A stretch of 64,000 nucleotides of DNA from contig NZ_BLJG01000038.1 of assembly GCF_009932375.1 (NCBI RefSeq), positions 20,236-84,235 of the forward strand, read 5' to 3'. Positions 19,461 to 36,982 of this stretch are shown here, one piece after another. How positions within the stretch are numbered: the stretch's first letter is position 1; every line of letters starts with the position of its first letter. The position numbers and the translations under genes are program-made. The notes beneath the pieces are model-generated. The model was not told the DNA's origin, searched no databases, and saw nothing but the letters and a program-made list of their open reading frames with translations. This DNA comes from Pseudomonas juntendi (GTDB lineage Bacteria > Pseudomonadota > Gammaproteobacteria > Pseudomonadales > Pseudomonadaceae).

Positions 19461-19484
19461 AATCCGTCGGGGCATCCCCATCTA
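19456..19484 (+). promoter_or_regulatory. Sigma-32 type heat-shock promoter of dnaK
   Basis: CTTGAAA (19456-19462) overlaps the grpE stop codon; after a 14-base spacer comes CCCATCTA (19477-19484). It is flanked by the inverted repeat AAGGCTTGA (19452-19460) / TCAAGCCTT (19489-19497). Confidence 0.9.
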
Positions 19485-19561
19485 GGTGTCAAGCCTTCAA
19501 GTATTACCGCAGTTGGCCAAATTAGTCGCTGCTACCAAATTCAAGTTTCGGGAGAGTTAAC

Positions 19562-21487
19562 ATGGGCAAGATCATCGGTATCGACCTGGGGACCACCAAC
19601 TCGTGCGTCTCTATTCTGGAAAACGGTAACGTCAAAGTCATCGAAAACGCCGAGGGTGCGCGTACTACCCCTTCGATCGTGGCCTACGCCAACGATGGCG
19701 AAATCCTGGTTGGCCAGTCGGCCAAGCGCCAGGCCGTCACCAACCCGCACAACACCCTGTTCGCCGTGAAGCGCCTGATCGGCCGCCGCTTCGAAGAAGA
19801 CGTCGTGCAGAAAGACATCAAGCTGGTGCCCTACAAAATCGTCAAGGCCAACAATGGCGACGCTTGGGTACAAGCGGGCGGCAAAGACATGGCACCGCCG
19901 CAAATCAGCGCTGAAGTGCTGAAGAAAATGAAGAAAACCGCCGAAGACTACCTCGGCGAGGCCGTGACCGAAGCGGTAATCACCGTGCCGGCCTACTTCA
20001 ACGACAGCCAGCGCCAGGCTACCAAAGACGCCGGCCGCATCGCGGGCCTGGACGTAAAACGTATCATCAACGAGCCGACCGCCGCTGCACTGGCCTACGG
20101 CATGGACAAGGCCAAGGGCGACCACACCGTCATCGTCTATGACCTGGGTGGTGGTACCTTCGACGTGTCGGTCATTGAAATTGCCGAAGTCGACGGCGAG
20201 CACCAGTTCGAAGTACTGGCTACCAACGGCGACACCTTCCTGGGTGGCGAAGACTTCGACATGCGCCTGATCGACTACCTCGTCGACGAGTTCAAGAAAG
20301 AGTCGGGCATGGACCTGAAGAACGATCCACTGGCCCTGCAGCGTCTGAAAGAAGCTGCTGAAAAAGCCAAGATCGAGCTGTCGTCCGCTCAGTCGACCGA
20401 CGTCAACCTGCCGTACATCACTGCAGATGCCACCGGTCCGAAGCACCTGAACGTGAAAATCTCCCGCGCCAAGCTGGAGTCGCTGGTCGAAGACCTGGTT
20501 ACCCGTACCATCGAGCCATGCCGCGTAGCGCTGAAAGACGCCGGCATCGACGCCAGCAAGATCGACGACGTGATCCTGGTCGGTGGCCAGACCCGTATGC
20601 CGCTGGTGCAGAAGGCCGTTGCTGACTTCTTCGGTAAAGAAGCCCGCAAGGACGTCAACCCGGACGAAGCCGTGGCCATGGGTGCTGCCATTCAGGGCGC
20701 GGTACTGGCAGGTGACGTGAAAGACGTGCTGCTGCTGGACGTCAGCCCGCTGACCCTGGGTATCGAAACCATGGGCGGCGTGATGACTTCGCTGATCGAG
20801 AAGAACACCACCATCCCGACCAAGAAGTCGCAGGTGTTCTCGACTGCCGACGACAACCAGGGCGCTGTGACCATTCACGTGCTGCAGGGTGAGCGTAAGC
20901 AGGCTGCGCAGAACAAGTCGCTGGGCAAGTTCGACCTGGCCGACATTCCGCCAGCGCCACGCGGTGTGCCGCAAATCGAAGTGACCTTCGACATCGACGC
21001 CAACGGCATCCTGCACGTCAGCGCCAAAGACAAGGCCACCGGCAAGTCGCAGTCGATCGTGATCAAGGCCAACTCCGGCCTGTCGGACGAAGAAATCGAG
21101 CGCATGGTGCGTGACGCCGAGGCCAACGCTGAGGAAGACCGCAAGTTCGAAGAGCTGGCTGCTGCCCGTAACCAGGGTGATGCGCTGGTTCACTCGACCC
21201 GCAAGATGGTCGCTGACGCCGGTGACAAGGTTACCGCTGAAGAGAAAACCGCCATCGAGGCTGCCGTGGTTGCCCTGGAAGCCGCTGTCAAAGGCGACGA
21301 CAAGGCCGCCATCGACGCCAAGGTCGAAGAGCTGTCCAAGGTCTCTGCCCCGGTTGCCCAGAAGATGTACGCCGAGCAGTCGGCCGAACAGCCTCAGGGT
21401 GGCGCGCAGCAGGCCGAGCCGGAAGCCAAGCACGATGACGTGGTTGACGCCGAGTTCGAAGAAGTCAAAGGCGACGACAAGAAGTAA
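19562..21487 (+). CDS. dnaK: Hsp70 chaperone DnaK
   Basis: 641 residues. The ATPase domain begins [15 protein letters not shown] and has [17 protein letters not shown] and [11 protein letters not shown] signatures; the substrate-binding domain starts near residue 390 ([17 protein letters not shown]), and the lid ends with [11 protein letters not shown], the EEVKDKK-like DnaK tail. With DnaJ and GrpE it folds and rescues proteins in the cytoplasm. GGGAG lies directly upstream. A 10-base-stem hairpin (21505-21534) separates it from dnaJ. Confidence 0.98.
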   Translation: MGKIIGIDLGTTNSCVSILENGNVKVIENAEGARTTPSIVAYANDGEILVGQSAKRQAVTNPHNTLFAVKRLIGRRFEEDVVQKDIKLVPYKIVKANNGDAWVQAGGKDMAPPQISAEVLKKMKKTAEDYLGEAVTEAVITVPAYFNDSQRQATKDAGRIAGLDVKRIINEPTAAALAYGMDKAKGDHTVIVYDLGGGTFDVSVIEIAEVDGEHQFEVLATNGDTFLGGEDFDMRLIDYLVDEFKKESGMDLKNDPLALQRLKEAAEKAKIELSSAQSTDVNLPYITADATGPKHLNVKISRAKLESLVEDLVTRTIEPCRVALKDAGIDASKIDDVILVGGQTRMPLVQKAVADFFGKEARKDVNPDEAVAMGAAIQGAVLAGDVKDVLLLDVSPLTLGIETMGGVMTSLIEKNTTIPTKKSQVFSTADDNQGAVTIHVLQGERKQAAQNKSLGKFDLADIPPAPRGVPQIEVTFDIDANGILHVSAKDKATGKSQSIVIKANSGLSDEEIERMVRDAEANAEEDRKFEELAAARNQGDALVHSTRKMVADAGDKVTAEEKTAIEAAVVALEAAVKGDDKAAIDAKVEELSKVSAPVAQKMYAEQSAEQPQGGAQQAEPEAKHDDVVDAEFEEVKGDDKK

Positions 21488-21504
21488 TCGTTGCATGTTG
21501 TCGG

Positions 21505-21534
21505 CCAGTTCACCGTGGTTTGTCGGTGAACTGG
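21505..21534 (+). terminator. Hairpin between dnaK and dnaJ
   Basis: CCAGTTCACC-N10-GGTGAACTGG, a perfect 10-base stem 18 bases after the dnaK stop. No T-tract follows, so it more likely stabilises the dnaK message end or dampens readthrough than terminates fully. Confidence 0.5.
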
Positions 21535-21683
21535 TAGGATGTCGCCGCGCGGGGGCTTGCTCCCGCGTTGGCGTATCTGGAATTCGAGAATTTTTACAGC
21601 ATCTGTCAGCGGCCCCGGTGGGCGAGCGCAGGTGCTGATGGCGTGGCGCAGATGCCACACGCCCAACAAGGTGCAAATGACCT

Positions 21684-23625
<1,942 letters not shown>

Positions 23626-23648
23626 GCAGTGAGGGCTGTGTTGGGTTA

Positions 23649-23719
23649 TTCGCGGGCTTGCCCGCTCCTACAGATTTTGTGCAAGGCCCAAGCCCTGTGG
23701 GTGCGGGCAAGCCCGCGAA
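23649..23719. repeat. REP inverted pair after dapB
   Basis: TTCGCGGGCTTGCCCGCTCC and its reverse counterpart GGTGCGGGCAAGCCCGCGAA face each other with about 30 bases between. Confidence 0.9.
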
Positions 23720-23857
23720 GAAGCCAACACAATAGTCAGCCTGTCGCATCGATGTGTTTTAGAGGCACATATGCGGTAGACCGAAAACGCACTTTTCTGT
23801 AAGCTACAGCTTTAGTGTGTCCACTAAAAGCGCGCAGCGAATTGAATTCAGCACATG

Positions 23858-23896
23858 AAAGCGGGGTGACGTGTCCATACGTCACTCCGCTTTTTT
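23858..23896 (+). terminator. Terminator-like hairpin in the carA leader
   Basis: AAAGCGGGGTGACGT pairs with ACGTCACTCCGCTTT (one G-T pair) around GTCCAT and is followed by six T. It ends 46 bases before the carA start codon. It either ends upstream transcription or acts as an attenuator of carAB. A tiny ORF (ATGAAAGCGGGGTGA, M-K-A-G-stop) overlaps the 5' arm. Confidence 0.8.
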
Positions 23897-23941
23897 GCAA
23901 CCTGCGATCGCCCTTTCATGCTTGATTTACGGGAGGTCTTC

Positions 23942-25078
23942 TTGACAAAGCCAGCCATACTCGCCCTTGCCGACGGCAGTATTTTTCGCGGTGAAGCCAT
24001 TGGTGCCGACGGTCAGACCGTTGGTGAGGTGGTATTCAACACCGCTATGACCGGCTACCAGGAAATCCTTACAGACCCTTCCTACGCGCAGCAAATCGTC
24101 ACCCTGACCTACCCGCACATCGGCAACACCGGTACCACCCCGGAAGACGCCGAGTCCAACCGCGTGTGGTCCGCCGGCCTGGTCATCCGTGACCTGCCGC
24201 TGCTGGCCAGCAACTGGCGCAACACCCAGTCGCTGCCGGAGTACCTCAAGGCCAACAATGTGGTTGCCATCGCCGGCATCGACACCCGTCGCCTCACCCG
24301 CATCCTGCGTGAGAAGGGCGCCCAGAACGGCTGCATCCTGGCGGGTGACAACATCAGCGAAGAGGCGGCCATCGCCGCTGCCCGCGGTTTCCCGGGCCTC
24401 AAGGGCATGGACCTGGCCAAGGTGGTTTCCACCAAGGAACGCTACGAGTGGCGCTCCAGCGTGTGGGAGCTGAAAACCGACAGCCACCCGACCATCGACG
24501 CGGCCGACCTGCCCTACCACGTGGTGGCCTTCGACTACGGCGTCAAGCTGAACATCCTGCGCATGCTGGTTGCCCGTGGCTGCCGCGTGACCGTGGTGCC
24601 GGCCCAGACCCCGGCCAGCGAAGTGCTGGCGCTCAACCCGGACGGCGTGTTCCTGTCCAACGGCCCTGGCGACCCCGAGCCGTGCGACTACGCCATCCAG
24701 GCCATCAAGGAAATCCTCGAAACCGAGATTCCGGTATTCGGCATCTGCCTGGGCCACCAGTTGCTGGCGCTGGCCTCCGGTGCCAAGACAGTGAAAATGG
24801 GCCATGGCCACCACGGTGCCAACCACCCGGTGCAAGACCTGGACACCGGCGTGGTCATGATCACCAGCCAGAACCACGGCTTTGCCGTTGACGAAGCCAC
24901 CCTGCCGGGCAATGTCCGCGCCATCCACAAGTCGCTGTTCGACGGCACCCTGCAGGGTATCGAGCGTACCGACAAGAGCGCGTTCAGCTTCCAGGGCCAC
25001 CCTGAAGCGAGCCCAGGCCCGACCGACGTCGCGCCACTGTTCGATCGTTTCACCGATGCCATGGCCAAGCGCCGCTGA
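23942..25078 (+). CDS. carA: Carbamoyl phosphate synthetase small chain
   Basis: 378 residues when started at TTG 23942 ([16 protein letters not shown]), which has GGGAGG six bases upstream; an ATG 24 bases earlier has no ribosome binding site and would put the Shine-Dalgarno inside the gene. The C-terminal class I glutamine amidotransferase domain shows [12 protein letters not shown], the nucleophile motif [12 protein letters not shown], and the His/Glu pair in [11 protein letters not shown]. It delivers ammonia from glutamine to CarB for arginine and pyrimidine synthesis. carB follows 105 bases later. Confidence 0.96.
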   Translation: MTKPAILALADGSIFRGEAIGADGQTVGEVVFNTAMTGYQEILTDPSYAQQIVTLTYPHIGNTGTTPEDAESNRVWSAGLVIRDLPLLASNWRNTQSLPEYLKANNVVAIAGIDTRRLTRILREKGAQNGCILAGDNISEEAAIAAARGFPGLKGMDLAKVVSTKERYEWRSSVWELKTDSHPTIDAADLPYHVVAFDYGVKLNILRMLVARGCRVTVVPAQTPASEVLALNPDGVFLSNGPGDPEPCDYAIQAIKEILETEIPVFGICLGHQLLALASGAKTVKMGHGHHGANHPVQDLDTGVVMITSQNHGFAVDEATLPGNVRAIHKSLFDGTLQGIERTDKSAFSFQGHPEASPGPTDVAPLFDRFTDAMAKRR

Positions 25079-25183
25079 GCATCCTGCTTCAAGGCCCCGG
25101 GCCGGCACACGCCGCGCCCGGCAGCGCCTGACCCAGATTGTTCAAAGCGGCTTGCCGACTGACCCCGGATTTGAGTGACCACC

Positions 25184-28401
<3,218 letters not shown>

Positions 28402-28405
<4 letters not shown>

Positions 28406-28884
28406 GCATTACCAAATACCCGATGACCGTCCAGGGAGCTCGCGCCCTGGAAGAGGAGCTGACCTTCCTGAGCAAGACCGAGCGCCCGCGCCTGAGCCAA
28501 GCCATTGGTGAAGCGCGTGAGCTGGGCGACCTCAAGGAAAACGCCGAATACCATGCCGCGCGTGAAGAGCAGGGCATGGTCGAGGCGCGTATCCGCGATA
28601 TCGAAGGCCGCCTGCAGAACTCGGTGGTGATCGACGTCACCACCATCGCTCACACCGGCAAGGTGATTTTTGGCACCACCGTGGTGCTGGCCAACACCGA
28701 AACCGATGAAGAAGTGACCTATCAGATCGTTGGCGAAGATGAAGCCGATGTGAAGAAAGGCAAGCTGTCGAACAGCGCCCCGATTGCCCGTGCCATCATT
28801 GGCAAGGAAGAAGGGGATACCGTTGTCGTCAAGACGCCTAACGGTACGGTCGAGTACGAGATTGTCGAAGTCAAACACATCTGA
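28402..28884 (+). CDS. greA: Transcription elongation factor GreA
   Basis: 160 residues. The N-terminal coiled coil contains [18 protein letters not shown], whose acidic tip residues enter the RNA polymerase secondary channel to stimulate cleavage of backtracked RNA; the C-terminal FKBP-like domain has [28 protein letters not shown]. It overlaps carB by four bases and the next small membrane gene by 23 bases, forming carA-carB-greA-DUF4149. Confidence 0.97.
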
Positions 28885-29302
28885 CCGGCGCCTGCGGGCG
28901 CCATCCCTCGAGGGGATCCTCTGGCAACTGGCCCAGGTGTTCTGGGTCGGTGGCCTGTGGGTGTTCCATGTGGGGCTGGTGCCTGCGCTCAAGGTCAGCG
29001 GCCTGGCGCCGCTGCTGGTGCAGGATATCGCCGGGCAGATCGACCGCTGGTTGATCGGCGTGGCGTTGCTTGGTTTGTTGACCCAGCTGGCTGTGCTGGC
29101 AAGGGTGGAAGGCCTGGCGGCCTGGTGGCGGCAGTTTCGCGGCCAGATGCTGTTGCTCGGCTTCGGTGCGTGTGTGGGGTACTACACCCTGCGTTACGGC
29201 ATTTCCGTTGGCGAGCGCTGGCAGATGTTCTGCTTCCTGGTGCTGGGCTTCTCCGGCATCGTGCTGGTGGCCCAGCCGGTGCCGGTCAAAGCCCGGCGCT
29301 AG
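28862..29302 (+). CDS. DUF4149-type inner membrane protein
   Basis: About 146 residues with start TTG 28862 ([17 protein letters not shown]), which overlaps the greA end; the exact start is uncertain because no clear ribosome binding site is visible. Three or four hydrophobic segments are seen ([64 protein letters not shown]). The WxGGLWxFxxxLxPxL start fits DUF4149 membrane proteins, of unknown function, commonly found after greA in Pseudomonas. Confidence 0.75.
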   Translation: MSKSNTSDRRLRAPSLEGILWQLAQVFWVGGLWVFHVGLVPALKVSGLAPLLVQDIAGQIDRWLIGVALLGLLTQLAVLARVEGLAAWWRQFRGQMLLLGFGACVGYYTLRYGISVGERWQMFCFLVLGFSGIVLVAQPVPVKARR

Positions 29303-29322
29303 CCCAGACTGCCGCAGTCCCT

Positions 29323-29438
29323 TGTAGGAGCGGCCTTGTGTCGCGATGGGCTGCGAAGCAGCCCCCAGATATCAGCTTAACCAAAGATATTGCAGGGGGC
29401 CGCTTCGCAGCCCATCGCGACACAAGGCCGCTCCTACA
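29323..29438. repeat. REP inverted pair (BIME), long arms
   Basis: TGTAGGAGCGGCCTTGTGTC through GGGCTGCGAAGCAGCCCCC is repeated inverted at 29393-29438. Arms of about 46 bases are nearly perfect and almost identical to those at 14561-14674. It lies between convergent DUF4149 and yhbY genes. Confidence 0.9.
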
Positions 29439-29461
29439 CAGGAGTCGCGCTATCCTTTCCG

Positions 29462-29770
29462 TTACTTGTAACGGTGAATGTTGGACAGCTGCTTGTTCGG
29501 TTGTGGGTTCTTGCGGTAGATCAGGGCTTTCTTGCCGATGGTCTGCACCAGTTCAGCGCGGCCGGCCTTGCACAGCTCGGCGATGGTCTCGGCGCGTTCT
29601 TCGCGGTCTTCCGAGCGAATCTCGACCTTGATCAGTTCATGATCGACCAGTGCGCGTTCCAGCTCGGCGACCACGCCTTCATTCAAACCATTGCCAGCAA
29701 CGATCAGGACCGGCTTCAGGTCATGACCAATGGACTTGTATTGCTTCTTCTGCTCGTTATTGAGCGGCAT
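29462..29770 (-). CDS. yhbY: Ribosome assembly RNA-binding protein YhbY
   Basis: 102 residues from ATG 29770 (MPLNNEQKKQYKSIGHDLKP), AAAGGG upstream. This is a CRS1-YhbY (CRM) domain with the loop VLIVAGNGLNEGVVAELERAL and GxxG-like region, ending in a basic tail. It binds pre-50S ribosomal particles. It is divergent from rlmE with 102 bases between starts, the conserved yhbY/rlmE-ftsH arrangement. Confidence 0.93.
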   Translation of the reverse strand: MPLNNEQKKQYKSIGHDLKPVLIVAGNGLNEGVVAELERALVDHELIKVEIRSEDREERAETIAELCKAGRAELVQTIGKKALIYRKNPQPNKQLSNIHRYK

Positions 29771-29872
29771 AATCTGACCCTTTCCGTCTGATTCTGTAAA
29801 ATTGACCGGCATTTTACCCGAGGGCCACCGGCTCCGCCCAGTCAATCACGACGCATATCATCGAGGTGCCCC

Positions 29873-30499
29873 GTGGTACAACGTTCCAAAAGCAGCGCAA
29901 ACTGGCTGCGAGAGCATTTCAACGATCCTTTTGTGAAACAGGCACAGAAGGACGGCTACCGCTCGCGTGCGAGCTACAAACTGCTGGAGATCCAGGAGAA
30001 GGACCGCCTGATCCGCCCCGGCATGAGCGTAATCGACCTGGGTGCGGCCCCGGGCGGGTGGTCGCAGGTGACCAGTCGTCTGATTGGCGGCCAGGGCCGG
30101 CTGATCGCTTCGGATATCCTGGAAATGGACTCGATCCCCGACGTTACCTTCATCCAGGGCGATTTCACCGAAGACGCCGTGCTCCAGCAAATCCTCGACG
30201 CGGTCGGTGATTCGCACGTGGACCTTGTGATTTCCGACATGGCCCCCAATATGAGTGGTACGCCCGAAGTGGACATGCCACGTGCCATGTTCCTCTGCGA
30301 GCTGGCCCTGGACCTGGCAACCCGCGTGCTCAAGCCTGGCGGGGATTTCCTGATCAAGATTTTCCAGGGCGAAGGTTTCGACATGTACCTGAAGGACGTG
30401 CGCACCAAGTTCGACAAGGTGCAGATGCGCAAGCCTTCTTCATCGCGGGACCGCTCGCGTGAACAGTACCTGTTGGGCAAAGGTTTCAAAGGCGCTTGA
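29873..30499 (+). CDS. rlmE: 23S rRNA 2'-O-methyltransferase (U2552)
   Basis: 208 residues from GTG 29873 ([19 protein letters not shown]). It has the SAM-binding [14 protein letters not shown] (about residues 53-66) and the catalytic K-D-K-E set in [18 protein letters not shown] and [11 protein letters not shown], typical of RrmJ/FtsJ. It methylates U2552 late in 50S assembly and is heat-inducible in E. coli. It is followed by ftsH after 194 bases. Confidence 0.96.
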   Translation: MVQRSKSSANWLREHFNDPFVKQAQKDGYRSRASYKLLEIQEKDRLIRPGMSVIDLGAAPGGWSQVTSRLIGGQGRLIASDILEMDSIPDVTFIQGDFTEDAVLQQILDAVGDSHVDLVISDMAPNMSGTPEVDMPRAMFLCELALDLATRVLKPGGDFLIKIFQGEGFDMYLKDVRTKFDKVQMRKPSSSRDRSREQYLLGKGFKGA

Positions 30500-30693
30500 A
30501 AGGCGTGAAGCGCGGCGGCCGATAGTTATTTCCAATCGGCCGCGGCGTCAGGATCGTCCGAACTTCGTGTAGTCTAGCTTTCACAAAGGGTTACAGACGG
30601 TGCCTGCGGCTGCGTAGGTAATGTAGTAAGTTAGGGCGATGAATATCATGCGAGGCACGGCTGCGTCGTGCGCCGGCCTCAGAGGGTAGCGAA

Positions 30694-32607
<1,914 letters not shown>

Positions 32608-32615
32608 GGGCATCT

Positions 32616-33467
32616 ATGAGCTCAGTGCAGTACCCGACCCGGTTGCCTTGCGGCAACCGGGTTCTTGATTTGTCACGTACCCATGTCATGGGTATTCTCA
32701 ATATCACCCCCGATTCCTTCTCCGATGGCGGGCGCTTCAACCAGCGCGACGAGGCCTTGCGCCATGCCGAAGCCATGGTTGCCGCCGGTGCCACGCTGAT
32801 CGACATCGGTGGTGAGTCTACCCGGCCTGGGGCGCGCGCCGTTTCGGTCACCGAGGAGCTCGAGCGTGTGGCGCCGATGGTCGAGGCCATCAACAGTCGC
32901 CTGGACGTGGTCATTTCCGTCGATACCTCGACCCCGGCCGTCATGCGTGAGTCTGCGCGCCTTGGCGCCGGGTTGATCAACGACGTGCGTGGCCTGGAGC
33001 GCGACGGCGCCCTGGATGCCGCTGCCGCCACCGGCCTGCCGGTGTGCCTGATGCACATGCGTGGCGAGCCGGGCAACATGCAGGACGACCCGCACTACGA
33101 GAACGTGACTGCCGATGTTGCCCGGTATCTGCAGCAGCGCATGGCGGCCTGCGCATCGGCCGGTATTGATGAACAACGCATCATCCTTGACCCGGGCTTC
33201 GGTTTCGCCAAAACGCTGGCGCACAACCTGAGCTTGTTCAAGCACATGGAAACGCTCCATCGTCTTGGGCGCCCACTGCTGGTGGGGGTCTCGCGAAAGA
33301 GCATGATCGGCCTGACGCTGGAACGTCCGGTCGACGAGCGCCTGTACGGCAGCCTGGCACTGGCGGCCCTGGCCATGACCAAGGGCGCGAGCATCCTGCG
33401 TGTCCACGACGTGGCCGAAACGGTCGATGTGGTGCGCATGATCGCTGCGGTACAAGGCGCCGAATAA
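32616..33467 (+). CDS. folP: Dihydropteroate synthase
   Basis: 283 residues; nine bases after ftsH. Signatures are [15 protein letters not shown] (about 25-39) and [12 protein letters not shown] (about 62-73), then NDVRGL and GVSRKSMIG, covering the pterin and PABA binding sites. It makes dihydropteroate for folate and is the target of sulfonamides. folK is elsewhere in the window (56562). glmM follows 16 bases later, the widespread ftsH-folP-glmM order. Confidence 0.97.
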   Translation: MSSVQYPTRLPCGNRVLDLSRTHVMGILNITPDSFSDGGRFNQRDEALRHAEAMVAAGATLIDIGGESTRPGARAVSVTEELERVAPMVEAINSRLDVVISVDTSTPAVMRESARLGAGLINDVRGLERDGALDAAAATGLPVCLMHMRGEPGNMQDDPHYENVTADVARYLQQRMAACASAGIDEQRIILDPGFGFAKTLAHNLSLFKHMETLHRLGRPLLVGVSRKSMIGLTLERPVDERLYGSLALAALAMTKGASILRVHDVAETVDVVRMIAAVQGAE

Positions 33468-33483
33468 GAACATTGGAGTCCCT

Positions 33484-34824
33484 ATGAGCAGAAAATACTT
33501 TGGTACCGACGGCATTCGTGGCCGCGTCGGCGAATACCCGATCACCCCGGACTTCATGCTGAAGCTGGGTTGGGCGGCCGGCATGGCCTTCCGCAAGCTC
33601 GGCCACTGCCGGGTGCTGGTGGGCAAGGACACGCGTATCTCCGGCTACATGTTCGAGTCTGCCCTCGAAGCCGGCCTGTCGGCGGCAGGCGCCGACGTGA
33701 TGCTGCTGGGGCCGATGCCGACACCGGCCATCGCCTACCTCACGCGTACCTTCCACGCCGAAGCCGGTATCGTCATCAGTGCCTCGCACAACCCGCATGA
33801 CGACAACGGCATCAAGTTCTTCTCGGGCCAGGGCACCAAGCTGCCGGACGACGTCGAACTGATGATCGAGGAACTGCTCGATCAGCCGATGACCGTGGTC
33901 GAGTCGAGCAAGCTGGGCAAGGTGTCGCGTATCAACGATGCTGCTGGCCGCTACATCGAGTTCTGCAAGAGCAGCGTACCGAGCAGCACCAGTTTCGCAG
34001 GCCTCAAGCTGGTGGTCGATTGCGCCCATGGTGCCACTTACAAGGTTGCGCCAAGCGTGTTCCGCGAGCTGGGTGCCGATGTCACTGTGCTGCATGCCCA
34101 GCCCGACGGGTTGAACATCAACGAAAACTGCGGCTCGACCCATATCGAATCGCTGCAGGCTGCGGTGCTGGTCGGGCATGCCGATCTCGGCATTGCCTTC
34201 GACGGTGACGGTGACCGCGTACTGATGGTTGACCACACCGGGGCGATCGTCGATGGCGACGAGTTGCTGTTCATCATTGCCCGCGACCTGCAGGAGCGTG
34301 GCAAGCTCCAGGGCGGGGTAGTGGGTACGCTGATGAGCAACCTGGGCCTGGAGCTGGCGCTCAAGGACCTGGATATCCCCTTCGTGCGGGCCAAGGTCGG
34401 TGACCGTTATGTGATGGCCGAGCTGCTGGAGCGTGAGTGGCTGGTGGGCGGCGAGAACTCGGGCCACGTGGTGTGCTGCAACTACACCACTACCGGTGAC
34501 GCGATCATTGCCGCGTTGCAGGTGCTGATGGCGCTCAAGCGCCGCGGCGAGGGCCTGGCCCAGGCCCGCCAGGCCCTGCGCAAATGCCCGCAGGTGCTGA
34601 TCAATGTGCGCTTTGGCGGCAGCAAGGTCGACCCGCTGCAGCACCCGGCCGTGCAGGAAGCCAGCGCCAAGGTCACCGAGGCGCTGGCGGGGCGCGGGCG
34701 TGTGTTGTTGCGCAAGTCCGGTACCGAGCCGCTGGTGCGGGTAATGGTCGAAGGCGAGGACGAAGCGCAGGTGCGTGGCCATGCCGAAGCCCTGGCCAAA
34801 CTGGTTGGCGAAGTTTGTGTCTGA
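33484..34824 (+). CDS. glmM: Phosphoglucosamine mutase
   Basis: 446 residues, ATG 33484 with TTGGAG upstream. The active phosphoserine motif [17 protein letters not shown] (serine about 101), the metal loop [14 protein letters not shown] and the sugar-binding GGENSGH are present, ending [17 protein letters not shown]. It interconverts glucosamine-6-P and glucosamine-1-P for peptidoglycan and LPS precursors. Confidence 0.97.
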   Translation: MSRKYFGTDGIRGRVGEYPITPDFMLKLGWAAGMAFRKLGHCRVLVGKDTRISGYMFESALEAGLSAAGADVMLLGPMPTPAIAYLTRTFHAEAGIVISASHNPHDDNGIKFFSGQGTKLPDDVELMIEELLDQPMTVVESSKLGKVSRINDAAGRYIEFCKSSVPSSTSFAGLKLVVDCAHGATYKVAPSVFRELGADVTVLHAQPDGLNINENCGSTHIESLQAAVLVGHADLGIAFDGDGDRVLMVDHTGAIVDGDELLFIIARDLQERGKLQGGVVGTLMSNLGLELALKDLDIPFVRAKVGDRYVMAELLEREWLVGGENSGHVVCCNYTTTGDAIIAALQVLMALKRRGEGLAQARQALRKCPQVLINVRFGGSKVDPLQHPAVQEASAKVTEALAGRGRVLLRKSGTEPLVRVMVEGEDEAQVRGHAEALAKLVGEVCV

Positions 34825-34889
34825 AGGCGCTTGCCAGCGCAGATCTGGTTGGGTAAGATCTGCGCCCACTTTGACCGACGAGGTAAAGC

Positions 34890-35645
34890 ATGCGTCGCCC
34901 TATGGTAGCTGGTAACTGGAAGATGCACGGTACCCGCGCTAGCGTCGCTGAGCTGACCGAAGGCTTGAGCAATCTCGCCTTGCCGAGCGGAGTGGAAGTC
35001 GCAGTATTTCCACCGGCCTTGTTCATCAATCAAGTGATCGATGGCCTGGCGGGTAAAGAAATTACTGTCGGTGCACAGAATTCTGCTGTACAACCCGAAC
35101 AGGGTGCGCTGACCGGGGAAGTTGCTCCCGAGCAGCTGGTTGAAGCAGGTTGCAAGTTGGTGTTGATTGGCCATTCCGAGCGTCGCCAGATCATTGGCGA
35201 AACCGACGAAGTGCTGAATCGCAAGTTTGCAGCGGCCCAGGCCAAAGGTTTGAAGCCAGTGCTTTGCATAGGGGAAACCCTGGAAGAGCGCGAGGCAGGC
35301 AAAACGCTCGAAGTTGTCGGGCGTCAACTAAGCAGTATCATCGAAGCATTCGGTGTTAAGGCTTTTGCCAATGCAGTAATTGCCTATGAGCCTGTATGGG
35401 CCATCGGCACTGGCCTTACGGCCACGCCACAGCAGGCTCAGGATGTGCACGCCGCCATCCGCGGCCAGCTGGCGGCAGAAGATGCTGAAGTGGCTGCGAA
35501 GGTGCAGTTGCTCTACGGCGGCAGCGTGAAGGCGGCCAATGCGGCCGAACTGTTCGGCATGCCGGATATCGATGGGGGGCTCATTGGTGGAGCGTCCCTG
35601 AACGCAGACGAATTCGGTGCAATTTGTCGCGCCGCAGGAAACTGA
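34890..35645 (+). CDS. tpiA: Triosephosphate isomerase
   Basis: 251 residues. GNWKMHG (substrate Lys near residue 11), IGHSERR (His about 96) and the catalytic Glu in [11 protein letters not shown] (about 168), with the phosphate loop [14 protein letters not shown]. It interconverts DHAP and glyceraldehyde-3-P. GC content and codon use are slightly lower than in glmM, as is secG. secG begins four bases after its stop. Confidence 0.97.
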   Translation: MRRPMVAGNWKMHGTRASVAELTEGLSNLALPSGVEVAVFPPALFINQVIDGLAGKEITVGAQNSAVQPEQGALTGEVAPEQLVEAGCKLVLIGHSERRQIIGETDEVLNRKFAAAQAKGLKPVLCIGETLEEREAGKTLEVVGRQLSSIIEAFGVKAFANAVIAYEPVWAIGTGLTATPQQAQDVHAAIRGQLAAEDAEVAAKVQLLYGGSVKAANAAELFGMPDIDGGLIGGASLNADEFGAICRAAGN

Positions 35646-35649
35646 ACAA

Positions 35650-36051
35650 ATGCTGGAAACAGTCATCGTTGTTTTTCATCTGTTGGCAGCGCTTTCGCTA
35701 GTAGTGCTGGTACTGTTGCAACAGGGTAAAGGTGCTGAAGCAGGTGCATCTTTCGGCGCGGGTGCTTCTAATACCGTGTTCGGGAGCCAAGGCTCTGCAA
35801 CGTTCCTAAGTAAATTAACTGCTATACTCGCTGCCACTTTCTTTTTGACAGCACTTGGGTTAGGATACTTCGCGAAGCAACAAGCTCACCAGCTTAGCCA
35901 AGCAGGTCTTCCAGATCCAGCAGTGCTAGAAGTGAAAGAGCCGCAAAAACCGGCAGTCAATGATGATGTACCGGTGCTCCAACAGCAGCAGAAGAGCGAA
36001 GCCACTCCTAATACGGGTGATGTACCTCCTCCGGCAGAAGAGCAGAAGTAA
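35650..36051 (+). CDS. secG: Preprotein translocase subunit SecG
   Basis: 133 residues from ATG 35650. Two membrane spans ([20 protein letters not shown] and [19 protein letters not shown]) surround the conserved cytoplasmic [23 protein letters not shown]. The C-terminal tail is extended and Pro/Gln-rich. SecG assists SecYE in protein export. The two tRNA genes follow. Confidence 0.95.
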   Translation: MLETVIVVFHLLAALSLVVLVLLQQGKGAEAGASFGAGASNTVFGSQGSATFLSKLTAILAATFFLTALGLGYFAKQQAHQLSQAGLPDPAVLEVKEPQKPAVNDDVPVLQQQQKSEATPNTGDVPPPAEEQK

Positions 36052-36072
36052 CGGGTTTCAAGTAGTAGTATT

Positions 36073-36158
36073 GCCGAGGTGGTGGAATTGGTAGACACGC
36101 AACCTTGAGGTGGTTGTGCCCATAGGGTGTAGGGGTTCGAGTCCCCTTCTCGGTACCA
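36073..36158 (+). tRNA. tRNA-Leu (anticodon GAG)
   Basis: 86 nt, GCCGAGG...CTCGGTACCA. Anticodon stem CAACC/GGTTG with loop TTGAGGT gives GAG; the long variable arm GTGCCCATAGGGTGT marks a class II tRNA, and GGTTCGAGTCC is the T-arm. CCA is encoded. Confidence 0.97.
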
Positions 36159-36171
36159 ATTGAAGCTTGAG

Positions 36172-36195
36172 AGCCCGCTTTAGCGGGCTTTCTTG
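36172..36195 (+). terminator. Terminator after tRNA-Leu
   Basis: AGCCCGC-TTTA-GCGGGCT followed by TTCTT, 13 bases after the tRNA. It separates secG/tRNA-Leu from the tRNA-fMet transcription unit. Confidence 0.8.
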
Positions 36196-36258
36196 CAGGT
36201 GAAGGTTTGGATTTGACCCTCAGCAGGGTTCGGTCTTATACTTTCGCCCCAGCTTTGT

Positions 36259-36335
<77 letters not shown>

Positions 36336-36345
36336 GCTTCAGCGG

Positions 36346-36367
36346 AGCCCCTTTTCAGGGGCTTTTT
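36346..36367 (+). terminator. Hairpin after tRNA-fMet
   Basis: AGCCCC-TTTTCA-GGGGCT followed by TTTTG. It could limit readthrough from the tRNA into rimP. Confidence 0.7.
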
Positions 36368-36464
36368 GCTAACCGAACAGTTTCGGCGTCGTTGTCCAAC
36401 GGCGCTTTCAGGGATGGGCGCTTTGCCCATTTTTTATTTGCACAGCATGCACGAGGGGGTTCAG

Positions 36465-36923
36465 GTGTCGAGCAAGCTAGAACAGTTGCAGGCCTTGTTG
36501 GCCCCGGTTGTCGAGGGTCTGGGCTATCAATGCTGGGGGATCGAGTTCGTTTCCCAGGGTAAGCATTCGGTATTGCGCATCTACATCGACAAGGAAGGCG
36601 GTATTCTGGTGGACGATTGCGAAGCAGTCAGCCGTCAGGCCAGCGCAATCCTCGATGTGGAAGATCCAATCAGCAGTGAATACACCCTCGAGGTGTCTTC
36701 CCCAGGCATGGATCGCCCACTGTTCACTCTGGAACAGTTTGCCTCGCATGCCGGCGAACAAGTGAAGATCAAGCTGCGCTCACCCTTCGAGGGTCGTCGT
36801 AACTTCCAGGGCCTTCTCCGCGGTGTGGAGGAGCAGGACGTGGTGGTCCAGGTGGACAACCAGGAATTCCTTCTGCCGATCGATTCGATCGACAAGGCCA
36901 ATATTATTCCCAGTTTTGACTGA
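36465..36923 (+). CDS. rimP: Ribosome maturation factor RimP
   Basis: 152 residues from GTG 36465 ([19 protein letters not shown]), chosen because GAGGGGG lies six bases upstream; an ATG at 36447 would place that sequence inside the gene. Typical RimP text is [22 protein letters not shown] and [12 protein letters not shown]. It acts in 30S assembly. nusA follows after 59 bases. Confidence 0.95.
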   Translation: MSSKLEQLQALLAPVVEGLGYQCWGIEFVSQGKHSVLRIYIDKEGGILVDDCEAVSRQASAILDVEDPISSEYTLEVSSPGMDRPLFTLEQFASHAGEQVKIKLRSPFEGRRNFQGLLRGVEEQDVVVQVDNQEFLLPIDSIDKANIIPSFD

Positions 36924-36982
36924 GACGTGCCGGGCCCGGCGGACTATCCGGGCCCAATGGCTTGCGCAAGGCGAGGCGTACG

